Shown: positions 63,120 through 64,000 of the stretch, piece after piece
Position numbering within the stretch: the stretch's first letter is position 1
Layout of the letters: each line of letters begins with the position of its first letter
Source of the DNA: Ignatzschineria rhizosphaerae
Lineage (GTDB): Bacteria; Pseudomonadota; Gammaproteobacteria; Cardiobacteriales; Wohlfahrtiimonadaceae
Assembly: GCF_022655595.1 (NCBI RefSeq)
Contig: NZ_CP093379.1
Coordinates: forward strand, 678,501-742,500
DNA length: 64,000 nucleotides
Direction: 5' to 3'
The notes under the pieces: generated by a model
Seen by the model: the letters and a program-made list of their open reading frames with translations, nothing else
Databases searched by the model: none
What the model was told of the DNA's origin: nothing
Made by a program: the position numbers and the translations under genes

Positions 63120-63496
63120 ATTGACGAAGATTATAAAGAGGATTTAATAGTCTCTATTTTCTGATAAGAGAGAAATAGGCTTCTATTTGAGAGATTGTTA
63201 TAAAAAAATTATGGGAGAAAAAAAGGATTGTTAAAAAAATAATCTCAGGATATAAATAGCTTAACAAGATCTGTGAAATTAAACATTGATTTATTTTCGT
63301 AAATGTTTATATTTTATATTTTAATATAAATAGATAATAAGTTTCATTAATATGTTTATTTAATCGCCTCTTATGGGGAAGAGGAGATTTAGTGTAAATA
63401 AATGTAAATTTTGATACAATTGTCAATCATCATCGGATGGTTTTAAGCAGATGGAAGGAAGTCGCTTAAAACTAAAGGGAACAAAGGAGGCAAACT
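63120..63496. other. Intergenic region upstream of the DeoR-family gene
   Basis: AT-rich leader of about 375 bp without a gene. It holds the hairpin listed below and a TACAAT (about 63413) that may be a -10 element. Confidence 0.5.
63440..63472 (+). promoter_or_regulatory. Leader hairpin upstream of the DeoR-family gene
   Basis: GTTTTAAGC pairs perfectly with GCTTAAAAC around a 15-nt purine-rich loop, 24 bases before the ATG; the ribosome site (AAGGAGG) stays outside it. It is an operator dyad or mRNA hairpin candidate. Confidence 0.45.
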
Positions 63497-64000
63497 ATGA
63501 TTCCCATAGAAAGACATGAAGCAATTCTCTCAGTTGTCGCTGAGAAGGGGATTGCGACCATTAATGAATTGATTGAGTTACTTGATGTGTCACATATGAC
63601 GATTCGTAGAGACTTACAAAAGCTTGAGAAGCAAGGCAAAGTGGTGACAGTTTCTGGTGGTGTTAAGGCCGCAGAAAGACTCTCTTCAGAACTATCACAT
63701 AAAGTACGTGATACCACCAATGAAGAGGGCAAGCGCATGATTGCGCTTTTAGCCGCCAATGAAATTCCTAAAAACAGTTGTATCTTTCTAGATTCAGGCA
63801 CGACAACTTTAGCGATAGCGCGACAAATTAAAGATCGTGAAGATTTAACGATTATTACTAATGATTTCATTATCATGTTTTTCTTGATTGAACATGGTCG
63901 TGGCAAGCTTATTCATACGGGTGGTACGGTTTGTCCTTATACCAATTGTAGTGTTGGTGAAAGCGCTGCTCGCGGTGTTGAAAATTACTTAATTGATATT
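63497..64000 (+). CDS. DeoR/GlpR-family transcriptional regulator, 3' truncated by window edge
   Basis: The ATG at 63497 has an excellent AAGGAGG site. The 168 visible codons start MIPIERHEAILSVVAEKG and show the DeoR helix-turn-helix TINELIELLDVSHMTIRRDL. It continues into the sugar-phosphate sensing domain (SCIFLDSGTTTLAIA, TIITNDFIIMFFL, GRGKLIHTGGTV). The family represses sugar or polyol catabolic genes and is relieved by a phosphosugar. Target genes are expected beyond the window. Confidence 0.9.
   Translation, partial: MIPIERHEAILSVVAEKGIATINELIELLDVSHMTIRRDLQKLEKQGKVVTVSGGVKAAERLSSELSHKVRDTTNEEGKRMIALLAANEIPKNSCIFLDSGTTTLAIARQIKDREDLTIITNDFIIMFFLIEHGRGKLIHTGGTVCPYTNCSVGESAARGVENYLIDI

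Noticed and set aside
63472-63906. 144-codon minus-strand frame
   Set aside because: It is antisense to a DeoR-family gene with a perfect ribosome site and clear domain motifs on the plus strand.
1-64000. tRNA, rRNA, CRISPR arrays or phage modules
   Set aside because: No cloverleaf-like sequences, spaced direct repeats, integrase or phage structural genes were seen in any gap on either strand.

Overview
The window looks like chromosomal DNA of a low-GC (roughly 40%) gammaproteobacterium. Gene content (TamB, RluA, RecX, cbb3 oxidase with CcoG/H/I/S, GatCAB, codBA, DgkA) and protein style would fit Cardiobacteriales such as Ignatzschineria or Wohlfahrtiimonas. That assignment is inference from gene content, not a database result. 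No rRNA, tRNA or CRISPR array was seen.

Layout. 1-4 kb: the 3' part of tamB, a 28-bp perfect palindrome, a terminator and a small secreted-protein gene split by an in-frame stop. 4-13.6 kb: an FMN glutamate-synthase-like protein, a DUF721-like protein overlapping recX, a 1138-aa multidomain flavoprotein/iron-sulfur oxidoreductase, a secreted M20 peptidase, a NIF3-like protein, a DUF4377 lipoprotein and rluA. 13.7-15.3 kb: a Sel1-repeat protein. 15.4-28.2 kb: a catabolic island. A divergent LysR regulator faces an acyl-CoA dehydrogenase gene broken by an IS481-type element. A CoA transferase, a complete five-gene Liv-type ABC importer, a FadB-like enzyme and a thiolase follow. Together they look like uptake, CoA activation and beta-oxidation of an unidentified carboxylic acid. 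The first step is presently disrupted.

28.4-38 kb: an MHS-type transporter with an M20 amidohydrolase, an orphan PTS IIC-like membrane protein, a thiol peroxidase lacking its resolving cysteine, a glutaredoxin-like protein, YaiI, UspA and codBA. 38.4-50.2 kb: dnaK and dnaJ (heat-shock promoter before dnaK), yggS, an NtrX-like response regulator whose AAA+ core is degenerate, topA with a Lys/Thr/Ala-rich tail, a 48-aa membrane protein, dgkA, tsaD and dgt.

50.2-63 kb: the cbb3 cytochrome oxidase locus. ccoNOQP stands behind a consensus FNR box placed as in a class II promoter, then ccoG and a CcoH-like gene, then ccoI-ccoS. ccoS overlaps gatC, so copper ATPase/oxidase assembly genes run directly into gatCAB. 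The window ends inside a DeoR-family regulator gene.

The most notable unexplained structure is a dispersed intergenic repeat of about 145-165 bp. It has four recognisable copies (3.8, 10.7, 34.3 and 56.6 kb) and a possible end remnant at 35.28 kb. Its TATAGT...ACTATA ends and internal inverted repeats suggest a MITE- or Correia-like element. One copy appears to supply the stop codon of the M20 peptidase gene.
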